Origin: Heteroscillospira sp050943935
Lineage (GTDB): Bacteria > Bacillota > Clostridia > Oscillospirales > Oscillospiraceae
Reading direction: 5' to 3'
Assembly: GCA_050943935.1 (NCBI GenBank)
Contig: JBMNQC010000006.1
Location: 1 to 64,000 of the forward strand
DNA length: 64,000 nucleotides
The notes below the pieces were generated by a model. It had not been told where the DNA came from and searched no databases. It saw nothing but the letters and a program-made list of their open reading frames with translations. Below are positions 15,325-24,239 of this stretch, one piece after another. The position numbers and the translations under genes were made by a program. The first letter of the stretch is position 1, and every line of letters begins with the position of its first letter.

Positions 15325-15361
15325 GAGGGGGTCGGGGGTTCGAATCCCTTCTGGCGTGCCA
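15325..15361 (+). pseudogene. Displaced 3' half of host tRNA-Arg(CCU)
   Basis: Contains the 3' anticodon-stem strand ggagg, variable loop, T arm (ggggg-ttcgaat-ccctt, one mismatch-tolerant), acceptor ctggcgt and the encoded end gcca. It pairs perfectly in the anticodon stem with 34-38 and in the acceptor with 7-13, but poorly with the intact tRNA at 88-127. So it belongs to the 5' half at 7-46. Followed by its own terminator at 15416-15455. Confidence 0.88.
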
Positions 15362-15415
15362 TTGAACGCACATCCGAACCTTTCATTGTATGGGGAACGG
15401 TATTCGTTCAAACCA

Positions 15416-15455
15416 AAAGACACTCCTTACCATAATGGTAGGGAGTGTCTTTTTT
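15416..15455 (+). terminator. Terminator of the host tRNA-Arg
   Basis: Stem 15416-15431 with 15435-15450 (aaagacactccttacca and its near-complement) followed by a run of T residues, about 55 bases after the tRNA 3' end. Confidence 0.82.
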
Positions 15456-15580
15456 ATCCTTGAACCTTGTCCTTGATTTTGATACCAGCCAGCAAGACAA
15501 GATCCGCAATCCACGCTGAGAACCAAGCGTCTGATCACAGTTCCCTCCGCTCCAGTAATGCATCATAAAGGTTCTGCACA

Positions 15581-15620
15581 TACAAAGACCTGCTTATCCA
15601 AAAATAAGCAGGTCTTTGTA
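15581..15620 (-). terminator. Hairpin downstream of the first SLH gene
   Basis: Perfect 17-bp inverted repeat (15581-15597 with 15604-15620), 14 bases past the SLH gene stop. The minus-strand tail lacks a long T run, so terminator strength is uncertain. Confidence 0.6.
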
Positions 15621-15633
15621 ATCTTGCTATTAT

Positions 15634-18600
15634 TTACTTGGCTATGTTCTCGCAGAAGCGGGTCAAAATCGTAGCTGCCTCCGCACGGGTCGTGTGGCCG
15701 GCGGGATCCAGTACAGCTCCATTTTTACCGTTTATCAGGCTCTCTGCACTAGCCCATCTCATGGCGTCCAGCGCCCAGGAGCTGACTTGAGCCGCATCGG
15801 TAAAGGCCTCCAAATCGGCCGTCTTGCCGGTGTCGCAGTCTTTAAAAGCGGCATAGCGGTACAGCATAAGCGCGAGCTGTTCACGGGTAATATTGTCGTT
15901 GGGGCCGAACGTACCGTTTCCGTATCCGGCAACCAGTCCATTAGCCGACGCCCAGTTAACGGCCTTGGCGTACCACTGTCCAGCCTCCACATCGGTGAAA
16001 GCATTGCTGTCGGATGCGGGGCTGCCCTCCAGATTATACAGGAGCTGGGCAATCATGGCTCTGGACAGTTTCTGGTCAGGGGCAAACAGAGTGTCGCTTA
16101 TACCGCTCATAAATTTATTTTTATATGCGTATTCGATAAAGCTCTTGGCCCAGTGGTTATTGACATCGGTAAACGGCATACCGCTTGTAAGCTGAGCATA
16201 GGCGCTCTCGGCTCCTGTCAGCACGCTATAATTGGTAACCAGCTTCTTTTGAGCAGCAGTCAGCTTATCATAAGCTTTGCGTGCGGCGTCAATCTTCGCA
16301 GAGCTGTTCTCATCCACAGTACCGATAGCCTTGATGAGTTCCTCAACCGCCTGGGCCTTGCTTTTGTCCGTGCTGGCGCTGGAGCTGCCGGAGCCGCTGT
16401 CAGACCCGCCTCCGGACTCCTTCGCAAAGGACTGCACTTCCGAATAGGCAACAACTGTCTCTCCGTCTTTCAGGGCCGCATAAACGCGCTTTCCGGCATA
16501 CCCGGGAACAGATATTGCCTGGTCCACAGTACCGGCAGCCAGCTCCTCAGCATAGAGGCCATCGACCTGGATATTGGAAACGGTCAGCGTTTTTTCCGTC
16601 TCGCGGTCAAAGTCAACGGGCAGAGTAACTATGTCAATGTCATTGTCCTGATAGCGATTGACGCCTGTGCCGTCATCGGCCAGCATGCTCTCGTCAAACA
16701 CAAGGCTCTTATCGTCATAGTAGTTGACGTCATCTTCGCCGGTGCCTGGCACAGAGGGGGAATAGGAGTTGAGATAGATCTTGTCGTTGGCCAGGTCAAA
16801 GTACAGCATCTTGATGTAGCCGGAGCCGCCCTCGGGCGCGGACTGGTAGTCGGTGCATATCTGATATACAGTATGTTTCTCGCCGGCATCGCTCTCCAGC
16901 TCTATAAAGTTGACGGATGCGCCGTGATAGTGTCCGTTCAGAATGGCCATTACCTGGGGATGATTCCTGCAGACATTATTCAGCAGTATATTACTGGTAT
17001 AGCTCTGGGCGCCGTTTGCATTAATGCCGCAGTGGGTGGTGATAATCGCTCTGACTCCCGGGTGCGCATCCAGAACGGAATTAATCCAGTCGGTTTCGGG
17101 GGTGTAAATATCCCAGCTCATGCTGATGAACAGGATTTCCTCGCCGTCCACCTCAATCACGTCGTAGTGGCCGAGGTTATTCTTATAAGAGCCGCCGTAG
17201 TAGGAGTTATCCTCGTAGTATTCCTCGCCAAAGTACTTCCAGTACAGGTCATATACCTTGTTGCCGTGAGCCACATCGTGGTTTCCGCCCAGCACGCCGG
17301 TGGGGATACCGGCCTGCTCCAGCTTTTCCTGCTGGGAGCGGGCAAAGGCAAACTGATATTCTTCATTATACTCGTCCGCGATATCGCCGGTGTGGAACAC
17401 ATACTTAATGTCCAGTTCCTTCTGGTGCTCTATGATCCAGTCGGTCATATCGGTATAGTGCTTGTTATACTGCTCGGAATAATACTGGGTATCCGTATAC
17501 CAGGCGATGGAGAAATCGTACTGGTCCGGTGCGGCATAGGGATTGTTCGCGGTGCTCTCGCCGTCCCAGCCGGAGTCCTGCCCCTGGACGCTGTTGAATA
17601 CATCGGCGCCGGTGTAGGGGGTATAGGCGGTAGTGCGTGCCTGTATCAGCACCTGAATCTTGCCGTCGGCGGCGCAGTCCGCCACGGGGATCAGCGCGGT
17701 GAGCTGGTCATCCTCATCCCGGTCCACTTCCAGCAGCTTCCAGGCATCGCCCTGGCGGGCATAGAGCTGCACGTCCTTGCCGTAGTTGTCAGAGGCTGTA
17801 AGCTGAACGCGCAGGTTCTCTTCCTCTCCTGTCACGGGGATTTCCAGCAGCTGATAGGGATACTGACCGTTGTCGGATACGGTAGAACCGGAATCGGTCT
17901 TTTCGGCCGCGCCGCCGGTTCCGTCTCCGGCGCCCTCCAGAACTGCGAAGTTCTGAATTTTCTCAGCGCTGCGGATGGATACTGCGTCGGCCTGCGCGCC
18001 GGAGACAGTAGCTTTGCCGCCGTCCAGGGTCAGGTCCACAGTCAGATCCATGGGCTGCTTCTCCTCTTTCGCAGGCTCGGTGTTGCCTACGGTGAAGGTC
18101 ACGCTGTTCTCAGTTCCGTTCTCATTAAGGGCTGTCAGGGTGTGGACACCGTCTTCAAGCTTGGTGGTATCCAGCTGGAATGCCTTGGCGGTGGCGTCCA
18201 CCTTGTCCGCGGGGATGGTGAAGGTCATCTTGACGTAGATATACTGGTTTGCGGAGTCGCCAATCTTAATAGGACCGGCGGCGTCCAGCGTCTTCTCCTC
18301 CAGCGTGGTGATATTCTGGCCGACACAGGTGTCGGGAGTGAGCTCTGTGCCGTCCATCAGAACCAGCTTCATATTGGAGGCGACAAAATCCTCGTTGTTT
18401 TCGTCGGTATACGCCTCCCAGCAGGTGCCGTAGGTACCTGGACGGACGGTCAGTTCAATAGAGGCGGAGCCGTCGTCATTGTAGGTAAAGTACTGTCCGC
18501 CTACCTGTATTGCCAGACGGCCATTGGAGGGCAGAGTGCTGCACTTGGAGAAGCTTCCGATAACGGTACCCGTCTCCTCCGTGTCGCCGCCTGTGGTCAG

Positions 18601-20508
18601 CGCATTCTGAAAATAGCTGTCCACACCGGTATGGTCAAACACAAAGTACGCGCCGCGCTCCATGGAGTCATTCAGCTCTACTGCCTCGCCGTCCAGCTGG
18701 ATGGAGGCGATGCTGCCGCCGGCAAAGTCCTTGGCGGAGACCTGGACAGTACCGGAGTAAGCGGTATCCTTCACGTCCGCGTTGTTCAGGCTCAGACGAA
18801 TTCCCTCCCCGTCCGGGCTAATGATATCTACGCGCTGAACGTCGGTCTTGGTGGTACGGTAATCGTTGTGGAACTTGACATAGTAATCCACATAGTCCGC
18901 ACCCTGGAGATAGCCGTTGTCGATGAAAGCGTACCACTTGTTGTAAATGGCGAAGGAACTGGTCTTGGACACCTCATAGTAGTCCATCTCATTGGTTCTC
19001 CAGAACAGCTCCGCATACGTTACAGGCAGAGTAGCGGTACCTGCGTAGGTATAGGGGATGTGCAGGTTCTCTCCGTAGGGCAGGCCCTCGTCCAGCACCT
19101 TAAGAGCGTCCTCGTCATAGGGGTCGGTGGACAGCGTCAGTACGGGAGCCGCGCCGTCGTCCTCCGGGAAGGTGATCTGCGCGTCACTAACCACGCCCAT
19201 GCTGGTCGTGCTCTGCGCTTTGTAGACCTCCATCAGAGGGCCCTCCGGGGAGACCTTCAGGTCCACGCTCTTGTTGTCCTTGAGATCGCTGGCGCCGTCC
19301 CAGAAGTATCGAGAGACCAGAGTTTTTGTGCCATCGTCATTCTTCTTGTACAAATCAAAGCCGCGCAGGGTATTGCCCAGACCGTTCTGGTCCACGAACA
19401 GATATACCGGAACCTCCTCGGGAATTGAGTAGGCTTCACGGAACTCCGCCAGAGTCGGGAAGGTCTCATACCCAGATCCCTTGTCCAGGCCGTGGCCGGC
19501 GCGGTAGCACCAGAGCACCACAGTACTGTTGGCCGGGACGGTGCAGCCCTCGGTATCACCCACACGCTGCAGCTCATCCTCATTCTCAACGTACTGGTAA
19601 AGAGGCAGCACCTTGGCACTGTTTTCCTTGATACGATAATTCAGCTCGTATTCCTGATTGAGGTCTATTTCCTGGTCTGTGGTGTTGGTCAGCTCCAGGC
19701 ACTCCATCAGGTCGTTGCTGCCGCTGCCGTAAACCGCGCTGCGGTCGGAGTCATTGGGGCGGATCTCGGTAATATACAGGCCGTCCGGCTGCTCGGCAGG
19801 GGTAACGGCATTTGCCTGGTCGCCCAGCTGAGCGCTGTAGGCCTTGCCGGCGCTGGTCAGCTTCTTGGATTGCCACACAGACATGGTGCTTCCGGTCTCA
19901 GGAATGCACAGATGCACGCTCAGACCGTCCGCCGTCACGTCGTCGGTAGTAGTGTTGTAGTGATAATAGGAGAGAATGTCGCCGTCCGCGTCCTTAATGG
20001 CAAAGCCGCGGTCGTTCTCCGTAAATCCGGCCTGACCGCTGACAGTAAAGACCGGAACATCCTCAGAAACATTCATAGCCTCACGGAACTGCTCCACGGT
20101 GGCGTAATCCGTACCGGCCTCACCAGCCAGATCCGTGCGCTGATTCCAAAATACTGCGCTCACTCCGGCGGGAATAACCGTGGTGCCGCTTTCGTCCGTA
20201 TTTTCAACGGTCAGCTGCTTCATGGTGTAGCCGTCGCCGCTGGAATACTCATACCACAGCCCGTAGCCCCCGCCGTTGAAATCAATGTCCTGCTCGGAAG
20301 TGTTGGTGACTTCCACAAACTCCATATGGTCGGAGCTGTTGGAAAAAACGCTCTCCCGCTTGACATCGTTCTGATAGATTTCCGTCAGCCACAGTCCCGG
20401 CTGAGAAGGCGTCAGATCCGCCGCAGACGCCGGCAGGCTGATGCCTGAACCAAGCGAGCATGCAGCAAGAACCAGAGCCAGTGCTCTTTTGGGTTTCTCA
20501 AATCGCAT
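15634..20508 (-). CDS. SLH surface protein with lamin-tail and metallophosphoesterase domains
   Basis: A 1624-residue exported protein. Signal peptide 1-29 (ALALVLAACSLGSGISLPASA). Two lamin-tail-like domains follow (about 36-165, LWLTEIYQND ... MEFVEVTNTSEQDIDF; and about 245-370, GLYITEIRPND ... MECLELTNTTDQEIDL). Beta-rich linkers lead to a calcineurin-like phosphoesterase (about 995-1220) with AWYTDTQYY, HTGDIADEY, GGNHDVAHG, TTHCG and NGHYHGA supplying the metal ligands. A Ser-rich linker leads to three SLH repeats (about 1443-1624) that bind secondary cell-wall polymer. It is therefore a cell-wall-bound phosphatase or nuclease-like enzyme; the substrate is unknown. GAGGAG lies 10 bases before the ATG. 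Confidence 0.9.
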   Translation of the reverse strand: MRFEKPKRALALVLAACSLGSGISLPASAADLTPSQPGLWLTEIYQNDVKRESVFSNSSDHMEFVEVTNTSEQDIDFNGGGYGLWYEYSSGDGYTMKQLTVENTDESGTTVIPAGVSAVFWNQRTDLAGEAGTDYATVEQFREAMNVSEDVPVFTVSGQAGFTENDRGFAIKDADGDILSYYHYNTTTDDVTADGLSVHLCIPETGSTMSVWQSKKLTSAGKAYSAQLGDQANAVTPAEQPDGLYITEIRPNDSDRSAVYGSGSNDLMECLELTNTTDQEIDLNQEYELNYRIKENSAKVLPLYQYVENEDELQRVGDTEGCTVPANSTVVLWCYRAGHGLDKGSGYETFPTLAEFREAYSIPEEVPVYLFVDQNGLGNTLRGFDLYKKNDDGTKTLVSRYFWDGASDLKDNKSVDLKVSPEGPLMEVYKAQSTTSMGVVSDAQITFPEDDGAAPVLTLSTDPYDEDALKVLDEGLPYGENLHIPYTYAGTATLPVTYAELFWRTNEMDYYEVSKTSSFAIYNKWYAFIDNGYLQGADYVDYYVKFHNDYRTTKTDVQRVDIISPDGEGIRLSLNNADVKDTAYSGTVQVSAKDFAGGSIASIQLDGEAVELNDSMERGAYFVFDHTGVDSYFQNALTTGGDTEETGTVIGSFSKCSTLPSNGRLAIQVGGQYFTYNDDGSASIELTVRPGTYGTCWEAYTDENNEDFVASNMKLVLMDGTELTPDTCVGQNITTLEEKTLDAAGPIKIGDSANQYIYVKMTFTIPADKVDATAKAFQLDTTKLEDGVHTLTALNENGTENSVTFTVGNTEPAKEEKQPMDLTVDLTLDGGKATVSGAQADAVSIRSAEKIQNFAVLEGAGDGTGGAAEKTDSGSTVSDNGQYPYQLLEIPVTGEEENLRVQLTASDNYGKDVQLYARQGDAWKLLEVDRDEDDQLTALIPVADCAADGKIQVLIQARTTAYTPYTGADVFNSVQGQDSGWDGESTANNPYAAPDQYDFSIAWYTDTQYYSEQYNKHYTDMTDWIIEHQKELDIKYVFHTGDIADEYNEEYQFAFARSQQEKLEQAGIPTGVLGGNHDVAHGNKVYDLYWKYFGEEYYEDNSYYGGSYKNNLGHYDVIEVDGEEILFISMSWDIYTPETDWINSVLDAHPGVRAIITTHCGINANGAQSYTSNILLNNVCRNHPQVMAILNGHYHGASVNFIELESDAGEKHTVYQICTDYQSAPEGGSGYIKMLYFDLANDKIYLNSYSPSVPGTGEDDVNYYDDKSLVFDESMLADDGTGVNRYQDNDIDIVTLPVDFDRETEKTLTVSNIQVDGLYAEELAAGTVDQAISVPGYAGKRVYAALKDGETVVAYSEVQSFAKESGGGSDSGSGSSSASTDKSKAQAVEELIKAIGTVDENSSAKIDAARKAYDKLTAAQKKLVTNYSVLTGAESAYAQLTSGMPFTDVNNHWAKSFIEYAYKNKFMSGISDTLFAPDQKLSRAMIAQLLYNLEGSPASDSNAFTDVEAGQWYAKAVNWASANGLVAGYGNGTFGPNDNITREQLALMLYRYAAFKDCDTGKTADLEAFTDAAQVSSWALDAMRWASAESLINGKNGAVLDPAGHTTRAEAATILTRFCENIAK

Positions 20509-20677
20509 AATGGTTTTGCTCCTCTTCGTATTTTTGATAGCTTAAACTACACCTCCAATATTATTTCCGGTATGTAAAATTCTCTACACCAGCAGAGTAA
20601 AATCTCGGTTGCAAAGCACAGAACCTGCAAAACCGTAAAACGCGAATTCGATTTGGGGACGCCTGTTATAAAAAATA

Positions 20678-20713
20678 ACGGCGGAAGAAAGCCAAAAGGC
20701 TTTCTTCCGCCGT
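20678..20713 (-). terminator. Terminator of the second SLH gene
   Basis: Perfect 16-bp stem (20678-20693 with 20698-20713) with TTATTTTTTAT following on the minus strand, and TTTTCG on the plus side. It lies 43 bases past the SLH gene stop. The rest of the 20509-20756 gap holds no gene. Confidence 0.85.
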
Positions 20714-20756
20714 TTTCGTCATATTTGCCGCATGCCGCGGCGGGGAGCATAGCTTC

Positions 20757-23700
20757 TTATTTGGCAATATCCTCGCAGAAGCGCATGAGAATGGTTGCCA
20801 GGTGAGAGCGCAGAGCGGCAGCTGTGGGATTCAGCTCGGAGCCGCTGCCCTCCACCAGGCCGGAGCCACAGGCCCACTGCATGGCGGGAACGGCCCAGCT
20901 GCTGAGCTCGTCCGCATCGTCGTAGCTGAGGATATTGGTGTCCTCGCCCACGCTCACGTCATAGCCCTTGAACTGTGCATAGCGGTACAGGGCGGCAGCC
21001 AGCTGCTCGCGGGTTATCTCAGCGTCGGGAGCAAAGGTGCCGTCGCCCATGCCCTCAACTATACCGTTGGCCTCGCCCCAGATAATGGCGTCCTCATAGT
21101 AGAAGCCGGGCGTCACATCGGTGAAGGGGCAGCTGCCGGATACGGCGGGGCTGTTTTCAAGACGGTACAGAATGGTCACAACCATGCCGCGGGTGGTGTT
21201 CATCTCGGGAGCAAACTCGGTGCTGCTCACGCCGTCCATGAGCTTGTTCTCATAGACATACTTAACAGCGTCCTCAGCCCAATGGCCGACAACATCGGTG
21301 AAGGGCAGCTCGGTCTCCTCCGGCTCCTCGGGATCGGGATTGACGGAGGGCTTGCTGCTTCCGCCGCCGGGTGAGGGTTTGGAGTATACAACGTCAAATA
21401 CATTGGCGTCATCGTCCTTATCGGTGCAGTTTGCGCCCAGAGTTATGGTGCAATCCTCTCCGGAAACCGTGAACTTCACAGTACGGCTTACGGTTGCGGT
21501 CTGATTGGCGACCAGAACCTGGATGGTCTCGCCGTTGCCGACAGCATCTACAGCCGCCTGCAGGCTGCTGTACTGCTGTGCATCGATCTGAGCCACAGGC
21601 GTTACGCCAATCACAAACTCAGAGAAGCCATGGGGGTTAGTGAATGTCAAAACATGATTTTCGTCGATTCTGCCATCATAAACATAGCCCTTGTGGCCGA
21701 CCTTTACATCGCTGTCTGCACTAAAGGTTTCGGGCAGAGGGATGGTGACGGTAACGGGCTTGGCAATGCTGAGAGGCTGTGCAGACTCAATTACAACAGC
21801 GTTGCTGCCAATTTGAATATCTTCCTTGTCGGTAGTTGCAACCTTGTTGTACATGGGAGTGATGTCCAGAGTAAGGATGCTTGTTTCGGCATCCACATCG
21901 GTGATTTTGATGTCCATATAGGGCTGCACCACGATGGTGACAGTATCATTATCTCCGACAGTAATGTTCTCATTTTCCAGCGCGGCTTTGCCTTCGGCCG
22001 CGGTGGTATTATTGTTATTGGCAACGGTATTTGCAGCAGCCGCTACCACCTCAGAGGAGATAGAGGGCTTGGTGTCATTGCTTTTCAGTACTTCTTCAAG
22101 CTCGCCAGCCAGCTTCTCGTCTTCTTCAGTTGCGTCGCTGGGCAGATTAGTGTCGGCGGTGGGATTGGCGGGAACGACCTCTGCGGGGGTCTCGCCCTTT
22201 TTGTCTACCATATATGTATAGTCCATGTCATCGCTTTCCAGAGCGGCGTATCCCTCGGCCACATACTTGCTGGGGTCGGAGGTGAAGTAGCCGCCGGAGA
22301 TTTCGATGTCAGCAGTCTCCACTTTGCCGGCCAGGATGGCGCTGCCGGCATTGAAGTTGCCGTCGGTAATCTTGGTGTATGAGCCGCTCTCGGAGCTGAC
22401 ATCACACACTACGTAGGTGCCTGCATCGCCGCCAAAATAAGTGCCGCCGTTGATATCCAGCTTACCCAGATCGACATCAGCGCCGCAACCGCAGTTGTAA
22501 ACAACTGCACGGATATTTTGGCCTGCGGCAAGATCGCCGCCATCAAAGGTGCCGCCGTTGATGGTAACCACATTGTGGTTCTGAATCACGTTCTGTGTCA
22601 CATTCTGGAACAGGCCATCCTCAATAGTCAGAGTCGCGCCATCGTCGTTCTTAATAGTATTAAGACCACCGGAGAAGGTCCCGCCGTTGATAGTCAGTTC
22701 AGGCTCAGGGTTGTTTGTGCCCTCCACATAGCCGCTTCTCTCATTGGTGGAATCTTTATAGCTGTAGTAGCCATTGGCGAACAGGCTGGAGAAATTGCCG
22801 GCCTGAGTTACCTCAACCCCATCATTTACCGTCATGACGCCGTGGTTCAGAATATTGTAGTAGGAGTTCCGGCCTGAACTCACTTCGCCCGTCTCAGCGG
22901 AACGGGTGTACTCGCCTCCGTCCAGTACGACAGTACCGTTATTGAAAATAGCCGCCTTGCCGTTGGACACATTGTCCACGGTACCGGAACCGGTCACAGT
23001 CAGTTTGCCGCCAAATTCGATTCTGATGGTATCGCTGTTGACATTTGTCAGCGTATTGCCGTTCAGATCCAGCGTGATGGTTTTATCTGCGGGAATGGTA
23101 ATATTCTCTTTGGTGTCATTCAGCAGGGTCACAGTCGTTGCCGTTTCATCGGGAACATCCTCGATGGCGCCGCCGAGAGTTACGTAATAGGTCTCGCCAA
23201 TCTGGGCCACGGCAGCACTCTTCTGTATATACAGCGCGGACAGAGTGTCAGAGGCTACTTCAACCCATTCGTCCGGGAGAGTAATGACAAACTCCTTCTC
23301 ACCGGCATGCTCTTTGTCGCTTGCATCGGTATAAACCATGTCGACGCCATCAAGAGTCGCATTACTGGCATCAAAGACACAGCTATCAATATCGGAAATA
23401 TTGCTGCCCCAGCCCACATTGATACCGTTGCCCCAAGCATTGTTTCCGTCAATAGTCAGAGTTCCGGTAGCGGTCACAGCGGATGCGTTGATTGTCAGAG
23501 GGGCCTTCTTGCTGTTACTCAGAGTAACATCGTTCAGTTTTACACCGTCTGCGCAGTAAACCTGCACGCCGCATGCCTGCTCGTTGCTGTCCAGCACGAC
23601 GTTTTCAAGAGCGGCGCCGTCTGCAGTTATCAAAAGCAGGCTCTTGGTCTGGCTTTCAGCAGACCAGCTGTCGTTCTCAGCGGTGATGGAATACCCGTCG

Positions 23701-23948
23701 CCGTCCAGCGTAATGCCTTTGTTAATTGTGACCTGCTGGGTAATCATAACATTTTTCAGCAGAGTCACGGTATCACCGTCCTCGGCTTCGGTGATAGCCG
23801 CATCGAGGGTCGCAAATTCCTTGTCGACAATCTTAGCTTCGTTAGTGGCCGTCACATCCGTCACGCCGTCTTCCGCCAGCGCCGATACCGGCAGCAGGCT
23901 TAAAAGCATGACAAATGCCAAAAGAAATGCCAAAGTACGTTTTTTCAT
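20757..23948 (-). CDS. SLH surface protein with repeat-rich body
   Basis: A 1063-residue exported protein. The start at 23946-23948 (MKKRTLAFLLAF) gives a standard signal peptide ending near ALA-ED and has AAGGGG nine bases upstream. Residues about 40-620 carry repeated short strands with Gly, Asn and Thr (ITADGAALENVVLDSN, NGTVVLDGGEY, LTINGGTFSGG), typical of right-handed beta-helix or adhesin-like folds. A Ser/Pro linker (GGGSSKPSVNPDPEEP) precedes three SLH repeats (about 882-1063). It is probably a wall-anchored adhesin or structural protein. It shares SLH architecture and C-terminal sequence (RFCEDIAK/RFCENIAK) with the neighbouring gene, suggesting duplication of the anchor. Confidence 0.85.
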   Translation of the reverse strand: MKKRTLAFLLAFVMLLSLLPVSALAEDGVTDVTATNEAKIVDKEFATLDAAITEAEDGDTVTLLKNVMITQQVTINKGITLDGDGYSITAENDSWSAESQTKSLLLITADGAALENVVLDSNEQACGVQVYCADGVKLNDVTLSNSKKAPLTINASAVTATGTLTIDGNNAWGNGINVGWGSNISDIDSCVFDASNATLDGVDMVYTDASDKEHAGEKEFVITLPDEWVEVASDTLSALYIQKSAAVAQIGETYYVTLGGAIEDVPDETATTVTLLNDTKENITIPADKTITLDLNGNTLTNVNSDTIRIEFGGKLTVTGSGTVDNVSNGKAAIFNNGTVVLDGGEYTRSAETGEVSSGRNSYYNILNHGVMTVNDGVEVTQAGNFSSLFANGYYSYKDSTNERSGYVEGTNNPEPELTINGGTFSGGLNTIKNDDGATLTIEDGLFQNVTQNVIQNHNVVTINGGTFDGGDLAAGQNIRAVVYNCGCGADVDLGKLDINGGTYFGGDAGTYVVCDVSSESGSYTKITDGNFNAGSAILAGKVETADIEISGGYFTSDPSKYVAEGYAALESDDMDYTYMVDKKGETPAEVVPANPTADTNLPSDATEEDEKLAGELEEVLKSNDTKPSISSEVVAAAANTVANNNNTTAAEGKAALENENITVGDNDTVTIVVQPYMDIKITDVDAETSILTLDITPMYNKVATTDKEDIQIGSNAVVIESAQPLSIAKPVTVTIPLPETFSADSDVKVGHKGYVYDGRIDENHVLTFTNPHGFSEFVIGVTPVAQIDAQQYSSLQAAVDAVGNGETIQVLVANQTATVSRTVKFTVSGEDCTITLGANCTDKDDDANVFDVVYSKPSPGGGSSKPSVNPDPEEPEETELPFTDVVGHWAEDAVKYVYENKLMDGVSSTEFAPEMNTTRGMVVTILYRLENSPAVSGSCPFTDVTPGFYYEDAIIWGEANGIVEGMGDGTFAPDAEITREQLAAALYRYAQFKGYDVSVGEDTNILSYDDADELSSWAVPAMQWACGSGLVEGSGSELNPTAAALRSHLATILMRFCEDIAK

Positions 23949-24205
23949 TTCGTATTTCCCCTTATCTGATATTTTATATTTCATTCTCCGGCACAGCGGA
24001 GAATGTGGTATACTGCTTTGTTTCCGATTTTCGTCTAAATGATAATTGTTTAATTACAAAAGCTACATCATTTACATACAGTCTAACACTAATAATTTAC
24101 TTTTGAAATAGTAATATTTTCTGAATTTTACGAAATTTTTTCGGCGTTTATGTTACTTATCTCCCCAAGCAGCTTACAATTCTACCATATATTGACAAAA
24201 AAGAA

Positions 24206-24228
24206 CCGGGAATCCTTCGGATTCCCGG
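24206..24228 (-). terminator. Terminator of the NhaC-family gene
   Basis: Perfect 10-bp stem ccgggaatcc/ggattcccgg with a TTC loop, then TTCTTTTTT on the minus strand. It lies 11 bases past the stop. Confidence 0.88.
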
Positions 24229-24239
24229 CAGTTTGCTGT

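Noticed and set aside
15694..19428. Very long plus-strand open frame of 1244 codons
   Set aside because: It is antisense to the SLH gene, has no ribosome site, and its composition mirrors the GC-rich minus-strand codons; the minus-strand product has clear domains.
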